Counted from the stretch's first letter, positions 36,139-45,399 are shown. The stretch is DNA of 64,000 nt from Gemmatimonadota bacterium (GCA_029863245.1 JAOTVV010000005.1:1-64000); one strand, 5' to 3'. Notes: a model not told the origin generated them from the sequence alone. Translations and numbers: made by a program.

Positions 36139-36804
36139 CTACGGCCGCCACTCCTCGCCGTTCCAACACATCTCCCAGAACTCCCATTCGTACCGACTCG
36201 ACAGGACGAAGAGGTCCTGGAGCCGCTGCAGCTTCTCTTCCCCCGCTCCCGCCGCCACGCGATCGAGCTCCCCCTTGAGCCAGTCCGCCGCCGCCGCGAA
36301 CTCCGGCGAGGCATACTGGGCGATCCAGTCGGCGTACCGTTGGTCGGCCGGCGGGTCGCCGTTGGCGAGCTCCCCTCCGATGTACACGTAGCCCCAGGCG
36401 CAGGGCAGGAGGGCCGCCAGGAGATCGGCCATGTCGCCGTCTGCCGACGTACGGACCAGGAAATCGGTGTAGGCGCGTGTGGTGGGCCACATCGGTTCCG
36501 CCTCGAGCGCTGCCGCCGAGATCCCGAACCGCTCCGCATACGAGCGGTGCAACGCCATCTCGCTGTTGAGCGTGAGGTCGAGCACCTTGGCGTACCAGCC
36601 CATCGCCTCGAGCCGATCGGCTTTGGCCACGGCCCAAGCGAAGATACGGGCGAATTCCTTGAGGTAGCGGTAGTCCTGGAGCACCCAGCGCTTGAACCGT
36701 TCTATCTCGAGCGTGCCGTCCCGGAGCCCGCGCACAAATGGGTGGTCGAGTTGAGCATCCCAGATCGGTTTGGCGCGCTTGTAGAGGTCGGTGGAGAGGG
36801 GCAT
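36139..36804 (-). CDS. tenA: TenA family protein (thiaminase II / aminopyrimidine salvage), Cys type
   Basis: 221 residues, helical. The family nucleophile Cys lies in LLPCAWGYVYIG (about residue 137), and the Glu near the end is in YEWEFWEMCW. TenA hydrolyses thiamin degradation products to release HMP for thiamin salvage. A second TenA-like gene lies upstream on the same strand. I see no thiamin operon or thi-box riboswitch near. The 96-base spacer holds a repeat with a 20-base near-palindrome. Confidence 0.8.
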   Translation of the reverse strand: MPLSTDLYKRAKPIWDAQLDHPFVRGLRDGTLEIERFKRWVLQDYRYLKEFARIFAWAVAKADRLEAMGWYAKVLDLTLNSEMALHRSYAERFGISAAALEAEPMWPTTRAYTDFLVRTSADGDMADLLAALLPCAWGYVYIGGELANGDPPADQRYADWIAQYASPEFAAAADWLKGELDRVAAGAGEEKLQRLQDLFVLSSRYEWEFWEMCWNGEEWRP

Positions 36805-36839
36805 GGGTCCTCGGCTCGCTCGATTTGATGACTCTGAGA

Positions 36840-36908
36840 GATGGCGAAGGGTGAAAGGTGAAGAGTGAAAGTGAAGAGTGCACTTTTCACGTGTTCACTC
36901 TCACCCTC
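36840..36908. repeat. Purine-rich repeat with near-perfect 20-base palindrome
   Basis: Units GTGAAAG, GTGAAGA and GTGAAAG run from 36840 into a near-perfect palindrome around 36872-36891 (GTGAAGAGTGCACTTTTCAC) and then into the complementary orientation. It lies between the two TenA genes and enters the downstream end of the second. The style resembles 15436-15490 and 3191-3246. Confidence 0.6.
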
Positions 36909-37551
36909 CTGGCCATCCCTCCCCTGTCGCCGCCATTTCCCAGAACGCGATCTCGTACTTCGTGGTGAGCTCGAAGTACGTCCCCATGCGGGAACGCTCC
37001 TCGGATCCGGCCTGCTCGGCCAGCGCGTCCAGCTCCCCCTCCAGGTAGGTCACGTACTGGGTGAACGCCTCGCCGGCCCAGTTCTCGACAAAGGGGTACC
37101 ACTTCGAGTCGCGGGCCAACCCGGCCTGCACCGCCTTCCACGAATCGTGGTACGCCTTCTCCGCTGCATACAGAACCGTGTACGCTTCAGCGTAGGACGC
37201 GCGATACGCCGTCGCCATCAGAAACTGGATGTAGGCGTGGTTGGCGAATGCCGGGGGAGCACCTCGGAGGTCCACACCAACGGCCTGCGCGCGCTCTTCG
37301 AAGAGCTTCAGTTCCTTGCCCAGGGCGGTAATGATTCCCGCGAGCGGCTCCCAGTGGCGCTCCGGGGCGCGTGCCAGGAGGGCGGCGATGAACGGAATGG
37401 CGGCCTCGACGAACAGGTAGTCCTGTCGCATCCAGACCGCGAAGCGCTCGTCCGAGATCGTGCCGTCCCTCGTGTCGCGGAGGAATCGGTGGGCGAGCAT
37501 CCGATCCCAGAGCGGCCGGACGCGGGCGAGCTGTGCACTGCAGAACGACAC
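36901..37551 (-). CDS. TenA-like protein lacking the nucleophile cysteine (TenA_E-like)
   Basis: 216 residues from a GTG preceded by AAGGAG at 6 bases, which outweighs a longer frame without an RBS. The fold and C-terminal YEIAFWEMAATGE match TenA, but the region that should carry the nucleophile Cys reads YAAEKAYHDSW, with Glu and no Cys. This resembles the TenA_E subgroup proposed to act on formylamino- or amino-HMP in thiamin salvage. Together with the Cys-type paralogue downstream it could form two steps of one pathway. Subgroup assignment is inference from this one motif. Confidence 0.72.
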   Translation of the reverse strand: MSFCSAQLARVRPLWDRMLAHRFLRDTRDGTISDERFAVWMRQDYLFVEAAIPFIAALLARAPERHWEPLAGIITALGKELKLFEERAQAVGVDLRGAPPAFANHAYIQFLMATAYRASYAEAYTVLYAAEKAYHDSWKAVQAGLARDSKWYPFVENWAGEAFTQYVTYLEGELDALAEQAGSEERSRMGTYFELTTKYEIAFWEMAATGEGWPGG

Positions 37552-37733
37552 CTGGGGCTCCTTAGGTGTGTGGGTTCCCGAACCCCTTAGGATTGACACG
37601 AACCGGGCCGGGACGCCGAATCCAAGGGAAACCCGATCGGCCGGGCTTGGCAAGCCGGCCGCCGGCCGCTGAAACCGGCGCCGGGAGAGGCTCGTAGGGA
37701 AGAAAACCGTCTGCTCAAGACCGGGGCCGAACT
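37552..37733. other. Structured divergent leader region
   Basis: The 182 bases between TenA-like (-) and the 37734 gene (+) contain a TTGACA box (37593-37598), a strong hairpin at 37638-37661 (GGGCTTG/CAAGCC with flanking CGGCC/GGCCG), a second GC-rich stem near 37661-37684, and a GGGTTC/GAACCC stem near 37572-37586 beside the TenA ribosome-binding site. I tried TPP, cobalamin and c-di-GMP riboswitch consensus patterns without a match. Confidence 0.35.
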
Positions 37734-38336
37734 ATGTCCAATTTCCGCAGAGCATTCATCGTGGTCGCTGCACCGCTCGTCGTGGCGACCGGTCTGCTCG
37801 TCTTCTGGGGTGCCCGAACCGCGGCCTCGCTGAAAGCTCAGGTCGAGGCATGGGCCGACAGCTTGGAGCACAGCCCGAACCCGGTGACCATGCGACTGTC
37901 GTTCCTGCCGGTCTACATCGGCGGTGGGAAGGTTGGGAAGCTCGACCGAGTGGTCATTGAGCGCCATGAGGCCGGCACGGTCGACAGCGTGCGCATTGCC
38001 ATCACCGCCTCCGACAATGCCGACCTGGACCGGCTCACCGACTGTCAGCTCCACTTGGATCCGGATGCCTTCGACCGCAGCGGCCCTCTCGGGTACAAGC
38101 ACGCCCTGAGCTGTGTCACGGACACGAGCGAGCTCGTGCGCTTCGGCAGTGTCGCGTTGACGGGCCTGGGGGAGGATCTCGTCCTGTATCTCGACAGTGC
38201 CGACGTGCCGTGTCAGCACATGGCAAGTGAGGCCGCGCCGGGATGCACCGAGTTTCGGCAGGAGATTCGGCGACTCAAACAGGAAATCCGCGACGAGATC
38301 CGTGTTGACATCCGACGCAGCGTGCGCGGGCATTGA
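37734..38336 (+). CDS. Hypothetical secreted or membrane-anchored protein
   Basis: 200 residues. An N-terminal hydrophobic helix (about 8-28, AFIVVAAPLVVATGLLVFWG) can be a membrane anchor or uncleaved signal. The rest is mixed alpha/beta with four Cys (in TDCQLHLD, LSCVTDTS, VPCQHM and PGCTEF), which could form two disulfides in the periplasm, and an acidic/basic C-terminal helix. I recognise no family. The next gene, a lipoprotein, follows 34 bases later. Confidence 0.65.
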   Translation: MSNFRRAFIVVAAPLVVATGLLVFWGARTAASLKAQVEAWADSLEHSPNPVTMRLSFLPVYIGGGKVGKLDRVVIERHEAGTVDSVRIAITASDNADLDRLTDCQLHLDPDAFDRSGPLGYKHALSCVTDTSELVRFGSVALTGLGEDLVLYLDSADVPCQHMASEAAPGCTEFRQEIRRLKQEIRDEIRVDIRRSVRGH

Positions 38337-38370
38337 GGGTCGTTACCCAAGCATGTCGGAGGGACCACCC

Positions 38371-38772
38371 ATGAGACCTACGGCCACCCTGGTTCTCGCC
38401 GTCGCCGTCGCGGGCGGCGTGGCTGCCTGCGCCGCCAAAGGCGGCGTCGAGGCTGCGGCCCCCGCCCCCGCACCGCTCGACCCCGTGGGGGTGTACAGCT
38501 TCTCCACCATCTACCAGGGCGGGCCCATGACCGGACGCATCGTGATTCGCGGAGCGCCCGGCAGCTACACCGGCACGGTGGAGCCCGCCGACGGGCCGCC
38601 GCCCACCGAGATCTATTCGGTGATTGTCGAGGGTCAGGAGCTGCAGATCGTCGCCGACGCGGGCGGCGAGGACCTGATCATTGCAATGACATTCGCCGGC
38701 GATCGTTTCACCGGCTCCTGGATCCTGGGCTTCGATTCGGGAGAGATGACTGGTACAAGGGTGGAGCGGTAG
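38371..38772 (+). CDS. Small lipoprotein, unknown function
   Basis: 133 residues from the ATG at 38371, which follows GGAGGG; an ATG six codons earlier overlaps that site. The lipobox is VAAC (Cys18), then an Ala/Pro-rich linker (EAAAPAPAPLDP) and a beta-rich domain of short strands (GVYSFSTIYQGGPMTGRIVIRG, LIIAMTFAGDRFTGSWILG). It resembles small beta-sandwich lipoproteins of unknown function. No catalytic residues are seen. Confidence 0.7.
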   Translation: MRPTATLVLAVAVAGGVAACAAKGGVEAAAPAPAPLDPVGVYSFSTIYQGGPMTGRIVIRGAPGSYTGTVEPADGPPPTEIYSVIVEGQELQIVADAGGEDLIIAMTFAGDRFTGSWILGFDSGEMTGTRVER

Positions 38773-38881
38773 CCCGGGATTCGCGGGCGGGTCGCCCCCG
38801 GGTCGCCTTGGCGGCTCGGGGGCGGCGTCGTTTTTGGGGGTGTCTGGTGGCCCGTCCTCGGGTCGAGATAGCTTACCGCGT

Positions 38882-40882
38882 ATGCCCGACGCCACCCTGA
38901 CGAGCACCTGCCCCCTGGACTGCCCCGATTCGTGCGTCCTCGACATCACGGTGCGGGACGATCGGATCGTGAAAATCACCGGCGCCGCGGATCCCGTCAC
39001 CGCCGGGTTCGTGTGCGCCAAGGTGAGGCGTTTCGACCGGCAGGTCTACGCGGCGGAGCGGCTGCAGCGCCCGCTCAGGCGATCGGGCTCGAAGGGGAGC
39101 GGGTCGTTCGAGCCCGTGACGTGGGAAGCAGCGATCGGCGAGATTGCCACGCGGTTTCGCGAGATCGCCAGCCGATCGGGCTCCGAGGCCATCCTGCCGT
39201 ACCACTACGGCGGATCGAACGGAATGCTCACCGACGGCTTCCTCGACACGCTGTTCTTCACGCGGCTTGGCGCGTCCCGTCTGCTCAAGACGCTGTGCGC
39301 GGCGCCCGCGACGGCGGTCGCGACCGGGATGTACGGCAAGATGCCGGGGGTGGCCTTCCAGGACTACGTCCACGCCCGCTGCATCATCGTGTGGGGCGGC
39401 AATCCCAAGGCCTCCAACATCCATCTGGTGCCGTTCATCAAGGAGGCGCGCCGACGGGGAGCGTTCGTCGCGATCGTCGATCCGGTCCGCACGTTCGGGC
39501 AGAGCGAGGCCGACCTGCATCTGCCGGTGCGCCCGGGTACCGATCTGCCGCTCGCGCTCGCCATGATAGGCCTGTGGAAAGACTGGGGCTGTCTCGACTC
39601 CGCGTTCCTGTCCCATCACGCGACAGGGGTCGAGGTGCTGCTGGACGCGGCCGAGCCCTGGACGGTCGAGCGGGCGGCCGACGCGACCGGCGTTCGCGCC
39701 GACCACATCCGCACGCTCGCCCGCGCCTACGCCGATGCCAGCCCCGCCGTCATTCGCTGCGGGTGGGGGCTGGAGCGGAATCGTCACGGCGGGCAGGCGA
39801 TCGCCGCGATCCTGGCCATGCCAGCACTGCTGGGCAAGTTCGGGGTCCGGGGAGGCGGCTACACGCTGAGCAACAGTGGAGCGACCCGGTTCGACGCGCG
39901 GCGCGTCCTGGGCATGCCTCCCTGGACGTCCCGAGCCGTGAACATGTCGCAACTCGGCCAGGCCCTCGCCGGAGATCTGGATCCGCCGATCGAGGCGATC
40001 TTCGTCTACAACTGCAATCCTGCGGTCACCGCCCCCCACCAGACGGCAGTTCTCCGGGGTCTGGCCCAAGCAGATCTGTTCACGGTGGTGTTCGACCAAC
40101 TGATGACAGATACCGCACAGTATGCCGACATCGTCCTGCCAGCGACCGCGTTCCCGGAGCATTGGGATATTCGGGCCTCGTACGGCCGGTTTGCCGTGGG
40201 TGCGGTTCGGCCCGTGATCCCGCCACCCGGCGACGCGCGGTCGAACCACGAGGTCTTCGGGATGCTCGGCCGGGCCATGGGGTTCGAGGATCCGCCGTTC
40301 TCGTGGACGCAGGAGGAGGCCCATCGGGCGGTGCTTGCCGCGGTCGAACTGGAGGGCGGAACCCCACTCGAGCGCGGGGGTGTGGATGCCGTCACCTGGG
40401 AGCACGACTTCCCCGGCCCGACACCGATCATGTTCGGGACGGTCTGGCCCAGGACGGGCGATGGGAAGGTCCATCTCCGGCCGGAGGATCTTGGACCGGA
40501 TCCGTATCACTACCAAGGCGTCACCGATCGGAGCTACCCGCTGGCCCTGATCTCGCCTGCCACCGCTCGCACGATCAGCAGCACGATGGGTCAGTACGGG
40601 ATCCCGGAACTGTACGTGGAGATCAATTCAGATGATGCCGAACCACGGGGGATCGTCGACGGGGACCTCACGCGGGTGTTCAACGCTCTGGGGGAGGTCG
40701 TGTGCCGGGCCCGCGTCACCGACCGGGTTCGACCCGGCGTGGTGCTGATCCCGAAGGGAGCGTGGCGCCGCTCGTCTCGCAACGGTCTCACGGCCACCGC
40801 CCTGTGTCCGGATCACGTCAACGTCGTTGGTGGTGGGGCATGCTACAACGACGCGAGGGTGGAGGTGGAACGGCGCGGGTGA
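38882..40882 (+). CDS. Molybdopterin-dependent oxidoreductase, DMSO reductase superfamily
   Basis: 666 residues. It begins with a [4Fe-4S] motif C10-x3-C14-x3-C18 and a fourth Cys at about 46 (TAGFVCAKVRRFDR). The molybdopterin-binding parts follow (GRNPK-like GGNPKASN, DPVRTFGQSEAD, GCGWGLERNRHGGQ), and the C-terminal Molydop_binding domain starts near 540 (ALISPATARTISST). The protein has no Tat signal, so it is probably cytoplasmic, and no iron-sulfur or membrane subunit is adjacent. The residue that ligates Mo cannot be named with certainty; Cys in LLKTLCAAP is a candidate. Substrate unknown. Confidence 0.85.
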   Translation: MPDATLTSTCPLDCPDSCVLDITVRDDRIVKITGAADPVTAGFVCAKVRRFDRQVYAAERLQRPLRRSGSKGSGSFEPVTWEAAIGEIATRFREIASRSGSEAILPYHYGGSNGMLTDGFLDTLFFTRLGASRLLKTLCAAPATAVATGMYGKMPGVAFQDYVHARCIIVWGGNPKASNIHLVPFIKEARRRGAFVAIVDPVRTFGQSEADLHLPVRPGTDLPLALAMIGLWKDWGCLDSAFLSHHATGVEVLLDAAEPWTVERAADATGVRADHIRTLARAYADASPAVIRCGWGLERNRHGGQAIAAILAMPALLGKFGVRGGGYTLSNSGATRFDARRVLGMPPWTSRAVNMSQLGQALAGDLDPPIEAIFVYNCNPAVTAPHQTAVLRGLAQADLFTVVFDQLMTDTAQYADIVLPATAFPEHWDIRASYGRFAVGAVRPVIPPPGDARSNHEVFGMLGRAMGFEDPPFSWTQEEAHRAVLAAVELEGGTPLERGGVDAVTWEHDFPGPTPIMFGTVWPRTGDGKVHLRPEDLGPDPYHYQGVTDRSYPLALISPATARTISSTMGQYGIPELYVEINSDDAEPRGIVDGDLTRVFNALGEVVCRARVTDRVRPGVVLIPKGAWRRSSRNGLTATALCPDHVNVVGGGACYNDARVEVERRG

Positions 40883-40915
40883 GGCGGCAGTCGGCGCCGT
40901 TGGCCGGTCATGGTC

Positions 40916-40952
40916 ACGAGGGGCGGAGATCCGGTGGATCCCCGCCCCTCGT
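40916..40952. terminator. Bidirectional terminator hairpin
   Basis: ACGAGGGGCGG pairs with CCGCCCCTCGT (11 base pairs), and inside it GATCC pairs with GGATC around a 3-base loop. It lies between convergent molybdopterin oxidoreductase and metalloprotease genes. Confidence 0.65.
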
Positions 40953-40992
40953 TCGTGGCGTCTCGCCACGGGGCGCCGTGACTCCCCCTGTG

Positions 40993-43476
40993 CTACCCGT
41001 TCGGGTCCAAGATCCGGTCGATCCTCACCACGGCGTCCTGGAGGTGGAGGCGGGTCGTGAGATCGGAGTTGCGCCCCAGCGCACGCTGGATCTCCCGCTT
41101 GAGCGTCTCCAGCTCGCCCCGCACGAACGGCCGGATGTCCGACTGCGGCACGTTGACCGGTGTGACGAAGCTGCTGAATGCCGTCGGCACTGAAGGCGAC
41201 TGGGTCATGAGGTACTCCATGCGCTCCAAGTACCCGCGCTGGAGGTTGCGGCGGTAGACGTTGATCGACCGTCCGCTGGCGAGCTCGCCCCAGACCCCGT
41301 TGCGCAGGTCGCCGAGCATTTCGCCCAGCGAGTAGGCATTGAGGCCGAGCCGCGCCTCGCCTTCGATCAACCGCTGCATGCGTCCCGGATCCAGAACACG
41401 GTTCACCACGCCCACTTGGGCCGTCCGCATCCGTTCCACGGTGCCGACGTTCTCGATCCGGCCGAGTACCTCCTCGTTGATGAGCCAGGTAGGCGGGGTC
41501 AGGGCCTGCTGCTCCAGGAACTGCATGGCTCGCTGCTGGGTCGCTTTTTGGACGAAGGAATAGACGACTCCGCTCTGGTCGTAGGTCTTCGGTGTCTCGA
41601 CCACGCCTCCGATGTTGGTGGCGACGTGTCCCATGTACCGGTTCCACTGGCCCAGCACTTGTCCGTAGAGCTCCTCCAGCTCGTCGTAGTTCTCCAGCCC
41701 TTGATAGGACCAGCCGACGAGGTTGGGCACGATACGCTTGAGGTTCGCGATCCCGTACTCGCTCGCCCGCATGGCGTCGTCGCCGAGTGCCTCAGTCTGC
41801 GATGTGGGGTCGATGCCGCTGCCGCCACCGTAGTGATAGATGGGGTCGTCATACCGCTCACGGATCCACTGGGCGAGGGTTTCCCGCTCGGCATCGGGCG
41901 AGGTCGCGTCGAGGATCGGCCGATAGCCCCACATAATCGCGTACTTGTCGTAGGGGCCAATTCCCGGCAGGAAGCACACTCCCTCGTCTTCGGGCTGAGC
42001 CACGTAGTTGAAGCGGGCATAGTCCATGATCGCGGGCGCCGTCCCCATACTGCAGGTGAAGCTGGCCGAACGCAGTGAGTCGACGGGGTAGGCGGCGCTC
42101 GCCTTCATGTTGTGGGGTAAGCCCAACGTGTGCCCCACCTCGTGCGCCGCGACGAAACGGATCAGCTCGCCCATGACCGCGTCATCGAACGTCACGCCTC
42201 GCGCCGCGGGGTTCGCTGCCGCCGTCTGAATGAAGTACCAGTTCCGCAGTAGATTCAGCACGTTGTGGAACCAGCCAATGTCGCTCTCGAGGATCTCGCC
42301 CGTCCGTGGATCGTGGACGTGGGGCCCATAGGCGTTCTGCACCGGTGACGGGAACCAGCGGATGACCGAGTAGCGCACGTCCTCGGGGCTGAACTCCGGA
42401 TCCTCTTCGAGCGTCGGCGGGTCCTTGGCGACGATCGCGTTCTTGAACCCGGCTTCGGCAAAGGCGGTGTTCCAGTCCTCGACCCCCTGCTTCAGGAAGG
42501 GGCGCCACTTCTCGGGCGTGGCCGGGTCGATGTAGTACACGATCGGCTTCACCGGCTCGACCAGTTCGCCACGCCGAAACGCCGCCGCGTCTTTGGGTTC
42601 GAGCCGCCACCGCGTGATGTAGCGCCGCGCGGTGACCTTCTGATCGCTCCGACCGTAGTCGGTCTGGCGCACGCTGAAGTACCCGACCCGATCGTCACCG
42701 AGGCGCGCCCGCATCGGTTGCTCCGGGAGCATGACCATCGAGTGGTTCATTTCCAGCGAGATCGTCCCCGTCGAGGAATTGCTCGGCGGCTGGTTGGCGT
42801 TGTAGGTCATGACGACACGGACTTCGATGTTGCGCGGGAAGCTCTTGGCCCAGTCGACGAACGTGCGGTCTTTGTCGAGGTTCCGGATCTTGTACTGCTC
42901 GCGCGCGGAAGAGCTCAGCCCCATCATCGGGATGTCGCTCATGAAGAGGTCGCTCACGTCGATCACGACCGCCAACGTGTCGGTCTTCGCCGAGTCCAGC
43001 GCGTAGGCTTGAATGTCGAAGGCCTGGACGATGGGCTCGAAGTTGGAGTTGCGTACCGCCTGGTAGATGGGGAGCGAGTCGTCGGCAACGTTCGTGTACG
43101 ACACATTGCGCAACAGCACCTTGGTGCCGTGGCGCTGCCAACGCACCGTTTGGGTGTTGTTCTCCTCGCCGCCGTACCCGATGCCCGTCGTCGTGCGGGC
43201 CCGCCGTGAGACGAGGAGCATCTCCCGATCGAGCATGCCAAGCGGGATCTCGTAGAACAGCTTGTCGTCGATCCGGTGGACGACGAACAGGCCCGAGTCG
43301 GACTTGGCCTCCTTGGTGATGACCTTGTCGTACTCCTTGATCTTCTCCTTAGGCTGCTCGGTCGGCTTCTGCTGTGCCGCCTGTGGAGTCGGCGCCTGAC
43401 GGGCGGCGCCTGAGGCGCAGGCGGTGAGGCCAGCCGTGGTGAGGAGAACGACGAAAGCGGACGCGACTCGCTGCAT
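40993..43476 (-). CDS. Zinc metalloprotease lipoprotein (DUF5117/DUF4953 family)
   Basis: 827 residues. Lipobox LTAC (Cys20) indicates membrane anchoring; a Gln/Pro/Lys linker follows. The N-terminal DUF5117-type region includes HRIDDKLFYEIP and LGMLDREMLLVSR. The catalytic zinc motif is HEVGHTLGLPHN near 470, with the downstream SIMDYARFNYV-like IMDYARFNYV that places a conserved Met/Tyr. The DUF4953 C-terminal region continues to the end. This family is common in Bacteroidota and Gemmatimonadota; substrates are unknown. A hairpin (40916-40952) separates it from the convergent oxidoreductase gene. Confidence 0.88.
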   Translation of the reverse strand: MQRVASAFVVLLTTAGLTACASGAARQAPTPQAAQQKPTEQPKEKIKEYDKVITKEAKSDSGLFVVHRIDDKLFYEIPLGMLDREMLLVSRRARTTTGIGYGGEENNTQTVRWQRHGTKVLLRNVSYTNVADDSLPIYQAVRNSNFEPIVQAFDIQAYALDSAKTDTLAVVIDVSDLFMSDIPMMGLSSSAREQYKIRNLDKDRTFVDWAKSFPRNIEVRVVMTYNANQPPSNSSTGTISLEMNHSMVMLPEQPMRARLGDDRVGYFSVRQTDYGRSDQKVTARRYITRWRLEPKDAAAFRRGELVEPVKPIVYYIDPATPEKWRPFLKQGVEDWNTAFAEAGFKNAIVAKDPPTLEEDPEFSPEDVRYSVIRWFPSPVQNAYGPHVHDPRTGEILESDIGWFHNVLNLLRNWYFIQTAAANPAARGVTFDDAVMGELIRFVAAHEVGHTLGLPHNMKASAAYPVDSLRSASFTCSMGTAPAIMDYARFNYVAQPEDEGVCFLPGIGPYDKYAIMWGYRPILDATSPDAERETLAQWIRERYDDPIYHYGGGSGIDPTSQTEALGDDAMRASEYGIANLKRIVPNLVGWSYQGLENYDELEELYGQVLGQWNRYMGHVATNIGGVVETPKTYDQSGVVYSFVQKATQQRAMQFLEQQALTPPTWLINEEVLGRIENVGTVERMRTAQVGVVNRVLDPGRMQRLIEGEARLGLNAYSLGEMLGDLRNGVWGELASGRSINVYRRNLQRGYLERMEYLMTQSPSVPTAFSSFVTPVNVPQSDIRPFVRGELETLKREIQRALGRNSDLTTRLHLQDAVVRIDRILDPNG

Positions 43477-43688
43477 GGCGCTACCCCCAAAACGATGGTC
43501 GGATGGATCATGGGCTGTCTACCGAGCGGGGAAAGCTACGTAGCCGTGAGCCGTCGGCGCCAGTTGGTGAGCGTTCCGCACGCTCGGACCCTTACTCATT
43601 GCAGTCCCCTCACGTAAGATGAATCCCGCTTCGGCGGCGCCCGGAGCGTTGACCGCGTTCAGGCGCAGGTGAACAAACGGAGGCAGGC

Positions 43689-44468
43689 ATGATGATCACA
43701 TGGCGATGGTCGGCAGCGACGGCCGGCGTGCTCGTGACGGTCCTGGCGTGCAGCGGAACGGGCTCGGGCGCGCCGACGGTTCGCGTGATCAGGGGACAGC
43801 ACTCCCAACCGCTGTATCCGGACGCGCAGCTCTCTATTGTGAAACCGGGTTCCGGTGAGACGGTCTCCGGGGCAACAACGGTGGAGTTTGTGCTCTCGGG
43901 ATTCGAGGTCGGCGTTCCGACGCCCGGTGCGGACCGGCGCGGCATTGCCAGATCCGCGGATGGCCAGCACATCCACCTGATCGTCGACAACGAGCCGTAC
44001 AGCGCCCACTACACGACCACGGCCACCGTCGATCTGAGCACGCTTGGCCCCGGACGGCATGTGCTGCGAGCCTTCCCATCCCGACAGTGGCACGAGAGCG
44101 TCAAGACGCCGACGGCCTTCGCGTCGGCGGCGTTCCGAGTCGGCACTGCAGATAGCGGTGTGGACTTCGATCCCGAGCTACCGCTTCTCACGTACAGCCG
44201 GCCGAAGGGGACCTACGCGGGCGCGGACGCCGACAGCGTCATGGTCGACTTCTACGTGTCGAACGCGACGTTGCGGCCCGGAGGCCACGCCGTGCGACTC
44301 ACGGTCGACGGCCAGGTGAACGAGACGCTGACCGACTGGGTGCCGTACTTCCTGGTCGGCCTTCCGGCGGGGCGACACGCGGTGACGCTCGAGCTGCTCG
44401 GTCCGGATGGCCAGCCCGTGCCGGGGCCGTTCAACCGCGCCTCCCACACGATCACCGTCGAGCGCTAG
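43689..44468 (+). CDS. Hypothetical lipoprotein with Ig-like or beta-sandwich repeats
   Basis: 259 residues. The hydrophobic start ends in lipobox VLAC (Cys21). Two similar beta-rich segments are visible (about 50-135 and 155-255), each with a similar ending (GPGRHVLRAFPSRQW and LPAGRHAVTLELLG), suggesting an internal duplication of a small beta-sandwich. The RBS GGAGG is present before the ATG. It is divergent from the metalloprotease gene. No family recognised; a structural or binding role is likely. Confidence 0.68.
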   Translation: MMITWRWSAATAGVLVTVLACSGTGSGAPTVRVIRGQHSQPLYPDAQLSIVKPGSGETVSGATTVEFVLSGFEVGVPTPGADRRGIARSADGQHIHLIVDNEPYSAHYTTTATVDLSTLGPGRHVLRAFPSRQWHESVKTPTAFASAAFRVGTADSGVDFDPELPLLTYSRPKGTYAGADADSVMVDFYVSNATLRPGGHAVRLTVDGQVNETLTDWVPYFLVGLPAGRHAVTLELLGPDGQPVPGPFNRASHTITVER

Positions 44469-44499
44469 GAACGGTCGTCGCCCGCCGGGGCGTGCGCAC

Positions 44500-45399
44500 G
44501 TGCGTGACCCTGGTGCTTTGATCCGCGTCGCGCTCGGCGCGGTGCTCCTCAGTTTCGCGCCGGTGCTCGTGCGCGTGGCCAATGTGGGGCCCACGCCGGC
44601 GGGCTTCTATCGCATGGCCGTGGGCGGTGTGATCCTCGCCGGTTTGGTGGTGGTCCGCCGAGGGCGGTGGCGCGGCGCGCGCGGCTACCTGCCGATTGCG
44701 GTCGTGAGCGGCGCCTGCTTTGCCGCCGATCTGGCCTTCTGGCACCGGAGCATTCATCTCGTGGGACCGGGCCTCGCCACCATCCTCGCCAACTTTCAGG
44801 TGTTCGTGCTCGCCGGGTTCGGCATCGTCATGCTCAAGGAACACGCCTCGCCACGGCTACTCGTCGCCATCCCGCTCGCCGTCGCCGGGCTGTTTCTCGT
44901 TTTCGGGATCGAGTGGGGGACGCTGGATATGGCCTATCGATGGGGCGTGGCGTTCGGGTTGCTGACGGCGGTGTCGTACGCGTCCTATCTGTTGACGCTC
45001 CGACTGGCGCGCCAGCGTGCCGAGGGCGCAGATGTGATGGCCACCGTGGCGACGCTGTCGCTCGTGTCCGCGGTGATCCTGGCCGTGGCGGTCCGCCTGG
45101 AGGGCGAGAGCTTCGCTATCCCGTCGGGTGGCACCGCGGGCATCCTGCTCGCGTATGCCGTCCTGATCCAGGTGATCGCCTGGGTACTGCTCTCGAGTGG
45201 GCTGCGCCGGCTCGCGGCGTCGCAAGCCGGCCTCCTGCTCCTGCTGCAGCCGACGCTCGCCTTCGTGTGGGATATCGTGATGTTTCAGCGTCCCACGTCA
45301 GCCATCGAGCTGGTCGGGGCACTGCTCACACTGGGGGCCATCTACCTGGGGCTCACCGGTGCCCGTCAGCAGCAACCGTCAGGACCGCAGCAGGCGTAG
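44500..45399 (+). CDS. EamA/DMT-family transporter
   Basis: 299 residues from a GTG at 44500; the first residues are RDPGALIRVALGAVLL. Ten hydrophobic segments form two EamA repeats (about 8-140 and 150-290), with the typical RMAVGGVILAG and AVAGLFLVF elements. Drug/metabolite transporter family; substrate unknown. The stop is inside the 3' end of the convergent radical SAM-ArsM gene: the two coding ends overlap by 34 bases. Confidence 0.82.
   Translation: MRDPGALIRVALGAVLLSFAPVLVRVANVGPTPAGFYRMAVGGVILAGLVVVRRGRWRGARGYLPIAVVSGACFAADLAFWHRSIHLVGPGLATILANFQVFVLAGFGIVMLKEHASPRLLVAIPLAVAGLFLVFGIEWGTLDMAYRWGVAFGLLTAVSYASYLLTLRLARQRAEGADVMATVATLSLVSAVILAVAVRLEGESFAIPSGGTAGILLAYAVLIQVIAWVLLSSGLRRLAASQAGLLLLLQPTLAFVWDIVMFQRPTSAIELVGALLTLGAIYLGLTGARQQQPSGPQQA

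Noticed and set aside
37552-37733. TPP riboswitch upstream of the TenA gene
   Set aside because: I looked for the CUGAGA and ACCUGAU-type elements on the minus strand and they are absent.
38873-40516. Long minus-strand frame opposite the molybdopterin oxidoreductase
   Set aside because: No motif; the plus-strand gene has the Cys cluster and family motifs.
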